Source: Streptomyces echinoruber (GTDB lineage Bacteria; Actinomycetota; Actinomycetes; Streptomycetales; Streptomycetaceae). Taken from it: 64,000 bases of DNA. Below, one piece after another: positions 15,743-23,425 of this stretch. How positions within the stretch are numbered: the first letter of the stretch is position 1; each line of letters starts with the position of its first letter. The notes beneath the pieces are model-generated. The model was not told the origin of the DNA. It was given only the letters and a program-made list of their open reading frames with translations, and made no database searches. The position numbers and the translations under genes are program-made. The stretch spans positions 24,536 to 88,535 of the forward strand of contig NZ_BMWH01000030.1 of NCBI RefSeq assembly GCF_014651135.1, written 5' to 3'.

Positions 15743-16936
15743 GTGCTCTCCCCACGCAAAGCGCTGGTCTCCGCCGTCGCCGCAGCTCTCTGCGCCCTCG
15801 GTCTCACGGCCGTCGCCCCCGCTCCCCGCGCGCAGGCCGCCGTACCGGACACCATTCCGCTCACCGTCAAGAACGACTCCGGCCGCAACGAGCCGGTGTA
15901 CCTGTACAACTTCGGGATCCTGAACGGGCAGCAGGGCTGGGCGGACGCCAACGGCACCTTCCACGCCTGGCCCGTCGGCGGCAACCCGCCGGTGCCCGCG
16001 CCCGACGCGGCCATCCCCGGGCCAGCCAACGGCCAGTCCACGACCATCCGCATGCCGAAGCTCGCGGGCGGCCGGATCTACTTCTCCTACGGGCGGAAGC
16101 TCGTGTTCAAGCTGGCCACCGGCGGCCTGGTGCAGCCGGCCGTGCAGAACCCGAGCGACCCCAACCGCGACATCCTGTTCAACTGGTCCGAGTACACGCT
16201 CGACAACTCCACGCTGTGGATCAACAGCACGCAGGTCGACATGTTCTCGGCCCCCTATGCGGTGGGGGCGAAGCTCCCGGACGGGACCGTGAAGACCACC
16301 GGCCACCTCAAGCCGGGCGGCTACAACGGCGTCCTCAACACGCTGCGCAGCCAGCCCGGCGGCTGGGGCAACCTGATCCAGACCCGTTCCGACGGCACCG
16401 TCCTGCGCGCCCTGTCGCCCCTGTACGGCGTGGAGACCGGCGCCCTGCCGGCCGGTGCGATGGACGACTACATCAACCGGGTGTGGCAGAAGTACAGCAC
16501 CTCCACGCTGACCGTGGTGCCGGACGCGGCGCGTCCGGACGTCAAGTACTACGGCAGGGTCTCCGGCGGCTCGATGGTCTTCACCAACGGCTCCGGGGCC
16601 GTGGTCACCACCTTCCAGAAGCCCGACAGCGCCAGCGTCTTCGGCTGCCACAAGCTGCTGGACGCGCCCAACGACGCGGTGCGCGGCCCGATCTCCCGCA
16701 CCCTGTGCGCCGGCTTCAACCGCGGGACGCTGCTGACGAACTCCACCCAGCCCGACACCAACCCGGCCAACTACTACAAGGACGCGGTCACCAACCACTA
16801 CGCCCGCGCCATCCACGCCCAGATGGCCGACGGCAAGGCCTACGCCTTCGCCTTCGACGACGTGGCCAACCAGGAGTCGCTGGTGAGCGCCACCGACCCG
16901 CAGCAGGCCTACCTCACGCTCGACCCGCTCAGCTGA
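15743..16936 (+). CDS. Secreted glycoside hydrolase family 64 beta-1,3-glucanase
   Basis: A 397-residue enzyme that cleaves beta-1,3-glucan (laminarin or fungal wall) outside the cell. GTG 15743 follows the ribosome binding site AGGAGG. The signal peptide is about residues 1-32 (cleavage near AQAAVPDT). The mature protein shows GH64 features: a thaumatin-like start (PLTVKNDSGRNEPVYLYNFG), RIYFSYGRKLVFKL, NPSDPNRDILFNWSEYTL and STLWINSTQVDMFSAPYAVG. The catalytic acidic residues are expected within the last two segments. Length matches the catalytic domain alone; no carbohydrate-binding module follows. It is a single-gene unit, probably controlled by the operator just upstream. Confidence 0.88.
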   Translation: MLSPRKALVSAVAAALCALGLTAVAPAPRAQAAVPDTIPLTVKNDSGRNEPVYLYNFGILNGQQGWADANGTFHAWPVGGNPPVPAPDAAIPGPANGQSTTIRMPKLAGGRIYFSYGRKLVFKLATGGLVQPAVQNPSDPNRDILFNWSEYTLDNSTLWINSTQVDMFSAPYAVGAKLPDGTVKTTGHLKPGGYNGVLNTLRSQPGGWGNLIQTRSDGTVLRALSPLYGVETGALPAGAMDDYINRVWQKYSTSTLTVVPDAARPDVKYYGRVSGGSMVFTNGSGAVVTTFQKPDSASVFGCHKLLDAPNDAVRGPISRTLCAGFNRGTLLTNSTQPDTNPANYYKDAVTNHYARAIHAQMADGKAYAFAFDDVANQESLVSATDPQQAYLTLDPLS

Positions 16937-17014
16937 GCCACGCCGAGCCACGCCGCATCGCGCCGAGCCACGCCGCGTCGCGCCGAGCCACGCCGCATCA
17001 CGTCGAGCCACGCC
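16934..17014 (+). repeat. 20-bp tandem repeat starting on the glucanase stop codon
   Basis: CGAGCCACGCCGCATCGCGC occurs at 16944, 16964 and 16984 with small changes, plus partial copies at 16934 and 17004. The first partial copy includes the TGA stop of the glucanase gene. No coding role is seen. Confidence 0.85.
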
Positions 17015-17097
17015 CGCAGCAGGCGGGGGAGCCGGCCCCGCGGCGCCCGACACGGCGTCGGCAAAGGCTCCCCCGACCCGGGCGTAGCGTAGAAGGC

Positions 17098-18093
17098 ATG
17101 GCGAAGTACGGATCCTTCCCGAACACCCGTCCCCGGCGGCTGCGGGGCACGCCCGTGATGCGGCGCATGGTCGCGGAGACGCGGCTGCACCCGGCCGACT
17201 TCATCCTCCCCGCCTTCGTCCGGGAGGGCGTCGGCGAGCCCGTGCCGGTCGCGTCGATGCCCGGCGTCGTGCAGCACACCCGGGACAGCCTGAAGAAGGC
17301 GGCCGCGGACGCGGCGGCGGCCGGGATCTCCGGGATCATGCTGTTCGGGGTGCCGGAGGAGGACAAGAAGGACAACCTCGGCACCGCCGGGACCGACCCC
17401 GACGGCATCCTGCAGGTCGCGATCCGGGACGTGCGGGCCGAGGTCGGGGACGAGCTGCTCGTCATGTCCGACCTGTGCCTGGACGAGTTCACCGACCACG
17501 GGCACTGCGGGGTGCTGGACGAACACGGGCGGGTCGACAACGACGCCACGCTCGAGCGGTACGCCGAGATGGCCCGCGTGCAGGCCGAGGCCGGCGCGCA
17601 CGTGGTCGGGCCCAGCGGCATGATGGACGGGCAGATCGGCGTCGTCCGCGAGGCGCTGGACGGTGCCGGGTACCAGGACGTGGCGATCCTCGCCTACACC
17701 GTCAAGTACTCCTCCGCCTTCTACGGCCCCTTCCGCGAGGCCGTCGCCTCCTCCCTCCAGGGCGACCGCAAGACCTACCAGCAGGACCCCGCCAACTGGC
17801 GCGAGTCGCTGCGCGAGCTCTCCCTCGACCTGGAGGAGGGCGCCGACATGGTCATGGTCAAGCCGGCCGGGCCGTACCTGGACATCCTGGCGCGCGTCGC
17901 GGACGCCGTGGACGTGCCGGTGGCCGCGTACCAGATCTCCGGCGAGTACGCGATGATCGAGGCCGCCGCCGAGAAGGGCTGGATCGACCGCGACCGGGCC
18001 ATCCTGGAGACCCTGACCGGCATCAAGCGGGCCGGGGCGCGCACCATCCTCACCTACTGGGCCACCGAGGTCGCGCAGCGGCTGCTCGGCTGA
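17098..18093 (+). CDS. hemB: Delta-aminolevulinic acid dehydratase (porphobilinogen synthase)
   Basis: A 331-residue cytoplasmic enzyme joining two 5-aminolevulinate molecules into porphobilinogen, the second common step of haem, sirohaem and cobalamin synthesis. ATG 17098. The metal-site segment SDLCLDEFTDHGHCGV and the two active-site lysines K203 (KYSSAFYGPFREA) and K255 (MVKPAGPYLDI) are present. The family signature GxxVxxxxMV(K)PAxxYLDI is intact and the length is normal. It stands alone here: hemA, hemC and hemD are not adjacent, and hemL lies 23 kb to the right. Tandem repeats flank it on both sides. Confidence 0.96.
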   Translation: MAKYGSFPNTRPRRLRGTPVMRRMVAETRLHPADFILPAFVREGVGEPVPVASMPGVVQHTRDSLKKAAADAAAAGISGIMLFGVPEEDKKDNLGTAGTDPDGILQVAIRDVRAEVGDELLVMSDLCLDEFTDHGHCGVLDEHGRVDNDATLERYAEMARVQAEAGAHVVGPSGMMDGQIGVVREALDGAGYQDVAILAYTVKYSSAFYGPFREAVASSLQGDRKTYQQDPANWRESLRELSLDLEEGADMVMVKPAGPYLDILARVADAVDVPVAAYQISGEYAMIEAAAEKGWIDRDRAILETLTGIKRAGARTILTYWATEVAQRLLG

Positions 18094-18134
18094 TCCGCCG
18101 GGGACGTTTGGGGGCGTCCGCGGGCGGTGGCACC

Positions 18135-18254
18135 CCGTGGGCTCGCATCCCGTGGGCTCGCGTCCTGTGGGCTTGCGCCCCGTGGGCTCGCGTCCTGTGG
18201 GCTTGCGCCCCGTGGGTTCGCGTCCTGCGGGCTCGCGCCCCGTGGGCCCGCGGG
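18135..18254 (+). repeat. 15-bp tandem repeat, eight copies, downstream of hemB
   Basis: Units alternate between CCGTGGGCTCGCGTC and CTGTGGGCTTGCGCC, so the higher-order period is 30 bp. It lies in the hemB-methyltransferase gap. It can be read in all frames as short periodic peptides, but no start with a ribosome binding site is seen, so I treat it as non-coding. Confidence 0.9.
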
Positions 18255-18385
18255 CCGCCGGCCCGCGCGGACGGCGCCCCGCCGGGACACCGCCCCGCCG
18301 GGACACCGCCCGGGCGCCGTCCGGCTGTCCGACCGTCCGGTCGTCCGGCCGTGTGCGGGATCGGGCACTTTCAAGTCGGCCGGGA

Positions 18386-18410
18386 AGTTAGGTTGTTGAC
18401 CAACCGAACT
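18386..18410. promoter_or_regulatory. Imperfect 25-bp inverted repeat upstream of the methyltransferase gene
   Basis: Left arm AGTTAGGTTG (18386-18395) and right arm CAACCGAACT (18401-18410) are complementary except at one position, with a 5-nt spacer. The element ends three bases before the AGGAG ribosome binding site, so a bound repressor would block transcription or the RNA hairpin could affect translation. The size suits a TetR-type operator. Confidence 0.5.
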
Positions 18411-18424
18411 CCCAGGAGACGCTC

Positions 18425-19327
18425 ATGTCCGGTGACGCCCTCAGCCAGGACCCCGCCGAGATCAGAAGACGCATCGACACCACGAAGGCGCACCCGGCCC
18501 GGGTCTACGACGTCTTCCTCGGCGGCAAGGACCACTACCCGGTCGACCTCGAGGCGGCCGCCGCCGCGCTCGCCGCCAACCCGCGCGGCTACCTCGACGT
18601 CCGGCACAACCGCGACTTCCTGCGCCGCGCCGTGACGACCCTGGCCGGGGAGGAGGGCATCCGCCAGTTCCTCGACATCGGCACCGGGCTGCCCACGGCG
18701 GAGAACGTCCACCAGATCGCCCAGCGCATCGCCCCCGACGCGCGCGTCGTCTACGTCGACAACGACCCCGTCGTCCTCGCCCACGCCCGGGCCCTGCTCA
18801 CCTCCGGCCCCGAGGGACGCACGGATTACATCGACGCCGACCTGAAGGACCCGGACCGCATCCTCGAACAGGCCGCCCGGACGCTCGACTTCAGCCGGCC
18901 GATCGCCCTGTGCCTGGTGGCCGTCCTGCACTTCGTCGAGGACACCGAGGCCCACGCGGTCGTACGGCGCCTCGTCGAGGCCCTGCCCCCGGGCAGCCAC
19001 CTGGTCCTCAGCCACCTCACCGAGGACCTCAACCCGGAGAACATCCGCGCCGTCCAACGCACCTACACCGAGCGCGGGTTCACCTTCGTGCTGCGCTCCC
19101 GCGCCGAGGTCGAGCGGTTCTTCACCGACAACGGCCTCAAGCTGGCCGAGCCCGGTGTCGTCCCCGTGCACCACTGGCGGTTCGACCACGACGCGCCCGT
19201 CCCGGAGCAGCCCGACGAGGACTACCTCGCCACCCTCGACGCCCTCGAGAAGGTGCGCTACGCCGACATCAACGACGTGACGGACGCGGACATCAACGTC
19301 TACGGGGCGGTGGGACGCAAGGGCTGA
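18425..19327 (+). CDS. S-adenosylmethionine-dependent methyltransferase (SAM_MT / DUF574 family)
   Basis: A 300-residue soluble protein from ATG 18425 with an AGGAG site 6 nt upstream. It begins with the family signature IDTTKAHPARVYDVFLGGKD (about 17-36). The Rossmann motif FLDIGTGLPT lies near 80-89, and the acidic VVYVDNDPVVL strand that contacts the cofactor ribose near 107-117. Many paralogues of this family occur in Streptomyces, often in secondary metabolism or as orphans; substrates are largely unknown. It is a single-gene unit here. The operator-like repeat directly in front suggests dedicated control. Confidence 0.85.
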   Translation: MSGDALSQDPAEIRRRIDTTKAHPARVYDVFLGGKDHYPVDLEAAAAALAANPRGYLDVRHNRDFLRRAVTTLAGEEGIRQFLDIGTGLPTAENVHQIAQRIAPDARVVYVDNDPVVLAHARALLTSGPEGRTDYIDADLKDPDRILEQAARTLDFSRPIALCLVAVLHFVEDTEAHAVVRRLVEALPPGSHLVLSHLTEDLNPENIRAVQRTYTERGFTFVLRSRAEVERFFTDNGLKLAEPGVVPVHHWRFDHDAPVPEQPDEDYLATLDALEKVRYADINDVTDADINVYGAVGRKG

Positions 19328-19352
19328 CGGCCGAGCCCGGGGCGCCGCAGAT

Positions 19353-19395
19353 CCTCTGACGGCACGACAGCCGTCCTCTGACGGGACGACAGCCG
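19353..19395 (+). repeat. Direct duplication of a 21-22 bp unit downstream of the methyltransferase
   Basis: CCTCTGACGG at 19353 starts a 22-bp unit that is repeated at 19375 with one internal change. Non-coding. Confidence 0.7.
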
Positions 19396-19495
19396 GGGGA
19401 CGCCCGCTGTCGGGGGCGTTGTCAGTGGCGGCTGTTACAAAGGGGGTGCGGGCGTTCACTGGAAGCGCCCGCACCACTACGGAGGGGGATCATCC

Positions 19496-20446
19496 GTGCG
19501 TACACGCACCAGATGGCGGCGTTCCCTGGGCGGCGCGCTGACGGGCCTGGCCGTCGCCGTCGGCCTCACCACGGCGCTCGCCGAGCCCGCCGCGGCGGCC
19601 ACCACCACCCCGGTGGCCGTCACCAAGTACAGCTACACCAGTGCCGCCGGCGACTACATCGGCCAGGGCGGCAGCGCCTCCTACACCCCGTCGACGGCCA
19701 CCATCACGGCCGGCGGAGACGCGCAGTACGTGCGTTTCCGGGTGTCCACCGACACCACCTGGTGGGACGTCGAACTCGCCGCGCCCACCGGCGAAAAGCT
19801 CCACCCCGGCATCTACCGCGACGCCGAGCGCGCCGCCTTCCGCACCGGCCGCTCCCCGGGCCTGGACGTCTCCGGCGACGGGCGCGGGTGCAACGAGGTC
19901 TACGGCCAGTTCTCGGTCAACCAGATCGAGACCGACGCCTCCGGCGCGATCACCGTCCTGGACGCCACCTACACCCAGCACTGCGAGAGCGCCGACGCCC
20001 CCGCCCTCAAGGGCGTCGTCAAGTACCGCGCCCACCCCCTGTCCTACGCCTACACCAGTGACCCCGGCGACTACATGGGCCAGGGCCTGAGCCAGACCCA
20101 CACCGGCGCCACCAGCACCTTCTCGCTGAGCGGCTACGGCGCCGGGGGCATCCAATACGGCGTCTCCGGCAAGCGCGAGTACTGGACGGCGCTGATCACC
20201 CCGCCCACCGGGGAGAACCTGGAGGCCGGGCGCACCTACCGGACCGCGCGCAGCCACGCCGAGGGCACGGCCGGGCTGGACGTGTTCGGCAACGGGCGCG
20301 GCTGCAACACCTCCACCGGCACGCTGACCGTCACCAAGCTCGCGCGCGGGGACGACGGCACCGTCAAGGCGTTCGCGGCCACCTTCGTCCAGCACTGCGA
20401 GGGCGGCGACCCCGCACTGCACGGCACGATCCACTACTACGCCTGA
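19496..20446 (+). CDS. Secreted protein of two tandem homologous domains, unknown function
   Basis: A 316-residue exported protein from GTG 19496 (GGAGGGGG lies 7 nt upstream). The signal peptide is about 1-35 with cleavage near AAAATTT. Two repeats of about 130 residues follow: domain 1 (about 42-176) and domain 2 (about 182-315). Each contains GDYxGQG, PTGExL, GLDVxGxGRGCN and QHCE...LxGxxxY. Each repeat has exactly two cysteines, in GRGCN and QHCE, likely forming one disulphide per domain. No catalytic motif is evident. The beta-rich pattern suggests a binding or structural extracellular role. I do not recognise the family. Confidence 0.75.
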   Translation: MRTRTRWRRSLGGALTGLAVAVGLTTALAEPAAAATTTPVAVTKYSYTSAAGDYIGQGGSASYTPSTATITAGGDAQYVRFRVSTDTTWWDVELAAPTGEKLHPGIYRDAERAAFRTGRSPGLDVSGDGRGCNEVYGQFSVNQIETDASGAITVLDATYTQHCESADAPALKGVVKYRAHPLSYAYTSDPGDYMGQGLSQTHTGATSTFSLSGYGAGGIQYGVSGKREYWTALITPPTGENLEAGRTYRTARSHAEGTAGLDVFGNGRGCNTSTGTLTVTKLARGDDGTVKAFAATFVQHCEGGDPALHGTIHYYA

Positions 20447-20505
20447 TCCCGCGGCCCCTCGGCCCCGCGGCCCCGCGATCCCGTAAGGCCGCAGGATCGC
20501 AGGGA

Positions 20506-20546
20506 CGGTCCTCCGGGTGGCCCTGACCGGGTCACCCGGAGGACCG
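20506..20546. terminator. Bidirectional hairpin between convergent genes
   Basis: A perfect 14-bp inverted repeat (CGGTCCTCCGGGTG at 20506-20519, complement at 20533-20546) with a 13-nt loop sits between the two-domain secreted protein gene and the convergent XRE membrane protein gene. Confidence 0.65.
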
Positions 20547-20563
20547 GTGCCGCCTCGACCGGG

Positions 20564-21598
20564 TCATCCGGAGGAGCGGGTCGCCGGGACACGGGCGGCG
20601 GCGGCCACGCGGGCGGTGACGCACTCCGTCCTCCCGCCCGCCGCCGGCCGGAAGCAGGCGCGGAGGACGGTGCCGGGGCGTGTGACCAGCATGGGGGTGT
20701 AGATGTACGACATGGCCTCGGTGCCGTTTTTGATCGTGACGGAGCGGGTGCGGCCGGACGCGGTGACCTCCAGCCGGTCGCCGACGCGGGTGTCCCACAT
20801 GCGGGCCCAGCCCGTGCCGCACTCCGTGCTGAAGCGGATCTCCACCCCGGCGCCGGTCGCGGTGTGGTGGAAGGCCAGGTTGGCCGGGTGGGCACCGCAG
20901 TGCGTGGTCATCGGGTCCCCGCCCTCGCAGGCGGCGCCACGGCACAGCGGGGCGAGGACGGACGGGGACGGACGCGGAGCGGCGCCGTCCGGGTGCGGCA
21001 GCAGGAAGAAGGCCAGCGCGACGGCTCCCGCGGCCACGGCGCAGACGGCGGCGAGCAGCGCGGCGGCCGCCCCCTTGCGGTCGGCCCGCGCCGTCTCCTC
21101 GACCGTGGCCGCAGGCCCGGACGAGGCCGGAGCCGCAGACGGCGGGGGCGTCGGCGGGGACGGCGCCGGGGACGGCGCCGGAGGCGGCTCCTTCCGCGCG
21201 CGTCCACGTGCCTCCGCCTCCGCGAACTCCCACAGGGCCAGGCAGCGCCCGGCCGGTTCGCGGGCCAGGCGGCACAGCTCCTGCACGGCCTGACGCGGAG
21301 GCAGCGTCTTGCCGTTGAGGTAGCGTTCCCAGGACGACTTGCTGTACGGGGTGCGTTTCTCCAGGCCGACCAGGCTGAGGCCCGTGCGGGCCTTCAGCTC
21401 GCGCAACGTGGCGGCCAGCCGCGCGCCCTCCGAACTCTCCGTGGTCTCCGTGGTCTCCGTGGTCTCCGTGGTCTCCGTGGTCTTCGGGGTCTTCGAAGAC
21501 TCCGCAGGCTTCGCAGGCTTGGGGGGTTTCGGAGAGGTCCCGCCCGTGGTCCCCGGCGCTCCGGTCGCGCTCGTCGGCCCGGTCATCGGTCCGGTCAT
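20564..21598 (-). CDS. Membrane-anchored XRE protein with an extracytoplasmic DUF2690 domain
   Basis: A 344-residue protein from ATG 21598, overlapping the upstream gene by ATGA. Order: a Thr/Glu repeat (TETTETTETTETTES, about 40-55), a helix-turn-helix (about 60-115; LAATLRELKARTGLSLVGLE, then SKSSWERYLNGKTLPPRQAV), a Pro-rich linker, one transmembrane helix (about 177-200) and an outside domain (about 219-344). The outside domain has cysteines at C219/C224/C234 and others and resembles DUF2690. The topology is cytoplasmic DNA-binding head plus outside sensor, a one-component transmembrane regulator. Its partner upstream has the same head and a peptidoglycan-binding outside domain. Targets unknown. 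Confidence 0.78.
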   Translation of the reverse strand: MTGPMTGPTSATGAPGTTGGTSPKPPKPAKPAESSKTPKTTETTETTETTETTESSEGARLAATLRELKARTGLSLVGLEKRTPYSKSSWERYLNGKTLPPRQAVQELCRLAREPAGRCLALWEFAEAEARGRARKEPPPAPSPAPSPPTPPPSAAPASSGPAATVEETARADRKGAAAALLAAVCAVAAGAVALAFFLLPHPDGAAPRPSPSVLAPLCRGAACEGGDPMTTHCGAHPANLAFHHTATGAGVEIRFSTECGTGWARMWDTRVGDRLEVTASGRTRSVTIKNGTEAMSYIYTPMLVTRPGTVLRACFRPAAGGRTECVTARVAAAARVPATRSSG

Positions 21599-22440
21599 CC
21601 GCGCAGGACCTTCCAGGTGTGCGGCCCGACGATGCCGTCCGGGGGCAGGCCGACCCGATGCTGCAGGTCCTTGACCGCGGCTTCGGTCCGCGGGCCGTAG
21701 ATACCGTCGACGGCCCCCGGCGAGAAGCCCGCCCGGCGCAGCAGGCACTGCGCTTCGGCGACGTCCGCACCGGCCTGGCCCTGTCCCAGGATGGCGTCCC
21801 GGGTGCGGCTGTTGCCCGCGTACCACTGGCCGTGGACGCGCTGGACGTGGCAGGTGTAGACGGGCGGCGATCCCGGTTCCGGTCCCGACGCGGCGGCGGT
21901 GGAGAGCGGGGGCGCCGTCGTCCGGCCGCCGGTGCCGTCGTCCGTGAGGCGTACGACCAGCAGGACCGCCGAGGAGACGGCCAGGACGAGGGCCACGGCC
22001 CCCGCCGCCACCGCGACCCGCAGCGCACGGCCGTGCGGACGGGCCGGTTTGCCGACCGCCGCCGGGTCCGCCTGGTCCGCCTGGTCCGCCGAGTTCACCG
22101 GGGCCGCCGAGTCCGCCGTGCCCGACTCCGGCCGTGCGGCGGCCGCTTCGGGCGGGGAGGGGGAACGGCGCCCCCGTTCCCAGCCCTCGGCGGCGAGTTC
22201 GTGCAGCACCAGCAGTCGTGTCGGATCCTCGCCGCCGATCCGGGCCAGCGCTTCCACGGCCTCCCGGGGCGGCAGCGACCTGCCGTGCAGGTACCGTTCC
22301 CACGACTTGCGGCTGTACCCGGTCTTCGCCGCGAGCCGGTGCATGCTCAGATCGCCGTGGTCCTTCAACTGCCGTAATCGCACCACCAACTGCCGCACCC
22401 GCGGATCCAGTTCGGCGGGCAGCGCCTTCCAACGCGACAT
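21595..22440 (-). CDS. Membrane-anchored XRE protein with an extracytoplasmic peptidoglycan-binding domain
   Basis: A 281-residue protein from ATG 22440. Residues about 15-70 are an XRE-like helix-turn-helix (LSMHRLAAKTGYSRKSWERY, LHGRSLPPREAV). This is closely similar to the head of the coupled downstream protein, so the two genes probably arose by duplication. A disordered linker follows, then one transmembrane helix (about 143-164) and an outside domain ending in a PG_binding_1 fold (about 220-280; AEAQCLLRRAGFSPGAVDGI, YGPRTEAAVKDLQ). It would place a cell-wall binding module outside and a DNA-binding module inside. The gene is first in a two-gene unit with ATGA overlap and is divergent from a secreted peptidoglycan-binding-like gene. 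Confidence 0.8.
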   Translation of the reverse strand: MSRWKALPAELDPRVRQLVVRLRQLKDHGDLSMHRLAAKTGYSRKSWERYLHGRSLPPREAVEALARIGGEDPTRLLVLHELAAEGWERGRRSPSPPEAAAARPESGTADSAAPVNSADQADQADPAAVGKPARPHGRALRVAVAAGAVALVLAVSSAVLLVVRLTDDGTGGRTTAPPLSTAAASGPEPGSPPVYTCHVQRVHGQWYAGNSRTRDAILGQGQAGADVAEAQCLLRRAGFSPGAVDGIYGPRTEAAVKDLQHRVGLPPDGIVGPHTWKVLRG

Positions 22441-22821
22441 GTTCCCCCCTACTCGCGTCCCGGGACCTCGGTCATCGGTCCCCGTTGGTCATCGGTCCCC
22501 GTTTCCGCCGGACTTCCTTGAGTTTCCACGGCCTGCCCCCCGCGGCGGTTCCCGTTCGGCGGTGAATCCACCTGTTCGGACTACCCACCCTGGGCGGACG
22601 TTCCGCCGCCCGCCCGCCCGGTGCGGGCGTCCCGCCGAGACGTCCCACGGGACCACGTCTTTGCAGGTCAGCGCATGAGACGTCCCGCGAGGACGCCACT
22701 TCGGCGGCAACCGTGGCGGCCCGCGCCGCCCGCCCCGCAGTCTCGAGGTGCCGGCGGCGCCCACCACGTCGGGCGCCGCCCGACACCCGAACCCGACATC
22801 CGACATCCGAAAGGGAAACGC
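22441..22821. other. Divergent intergenic region (381 bp)
   Basis: No credible coding frame. It separates the membrane XRE pair from the secreted peptidoglycan-binding gene and must hold both promoters. It contains several copies of short GACGTCCC/GCGTCCCG elements at about 22630-22690 that could bind a regulator, including the XRE proteins themselves. Confidence 0.4.
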
Positions 22822-23274
22822 ATGCGACCGAACCTCATGGCGAGGACCCTCGTCGCCGCCACCGCCGTCGCCGGGATCGCCGCCGGGAGCCTCGCGGGTG
22901 CGACGGCCGGCTTCGCGGCCCCCGCCCCGGCCGCCAAGCCGGCGGTGAGCGCGCAGGCCGTCTCCGCGCAGGCGGTGAACAACCTGGGCCTGACCAAGGC
23001 GGAGGCCAAGAAGCTCCAGCGGGTGCTGAAGGCCAACTGGGGCTACCGCGGCCCGATCGACGGGCTGCTGGGCACCGGGAGCTGGCAGGCGATGCAGCGC
23101 TTCCTCAAGCGGTACTACCACTACAACGGCCCCATCGACGGGATCGTCGGCAAGGGCACGGTGAAGGCGCTGCAGCGCTGGCTGAAGGCCAACTGGGGCT
23201 ACCGCGGCCCGATCGACGGCATCCCCGGGGCGAAGACAAAGGCCGCCTTCAAACGGTACTGCGACTCGCTCTAA
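22822..23274 (+). CDS. Small secreted protein of three peptidoglycan-binding-like repeats
   Basis: A 150-residue protein from ATG 22822 with AAGGGAAA upstream. Signal peptide about 1-32 (AGFAAPAP). The mature part has three related units, each helix-W/Y-x-GPIDG-x-x-G: ANWGYRGPIDGLLGTGSWQA, YYHYNGPIDGIVGKGTVKAL and ANWGYRGPIDGIPGAKTKAA. This is the PG_binding_1 pattern (GPxDGxxGxxT). The first and third units share a 38-base identical stretch, a sign of recent internal duplication. There is no catalytic domain, so it probably binds cell wall. Being divergent from the transmembrane XRE pair, it may be a target or ligand of that system. Confidence 0.82.
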   Translation: MRPNLMARTLVAATAVAGIAAGSLAGATAGFAAPAPAAKPAVSAQAVSAQAVNNLGLTKAEAKKLQRVLKANWGYRGPIDGLLGTGSWQAMQRFLKRYYHYNGPIDGIVGKGTVKALQRWLKANWGYRGPIDGIPGAKTKAAFKRYCDSL

Positions 23275-23316
23275 CGGCGACCCCGCCCCCTCCCTGCGAA
23301 CGGGCGAACCGAAGCG

Positions 23317-23358
23317 ACCGCGGCCCGCCCTCCCACGGGGGAGAGGGCGGGCCGCGGT
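23317..23358. terminator. Strong hairpin terminator, 16-bp perfect stem
   Basis: Left arm ACCGCGGCCCGCCCTC (23317-23332), complement at 23343-23358, 10-nt loop. It lies 43 bp after the secreted protein stop, between convergent genes. Confidence 0.8.
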
Positions 23359-23378
23359 ACACCGCGTCGGAGCCGAAA

Positions 23379-23416
23379 CTCGGGACTTCCCGGGCCGAAG
23401 CCCGGGAAGTCCCGAG
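23379..23416. terminator. Strong hairpin terminator, 17-bp perfect stem with CGAA loop
   Basis: Left arm CTCGGGACTTCCCGGGC (23379-23395), complement at 23400-23416. It lies just past the argS stop and probably serves argS, with the neighbouring hairpin serving the opposite gene. Confidence 0.85.
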
Positions 23417-23425
23417 CGGGTTGCC

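Noticed and set aside
18135..18254. CRISPR-like array of regular repeats
   Set aside because: Units are head-to-tail without spacers and no cas genes are near; these are tandem minisatellites.
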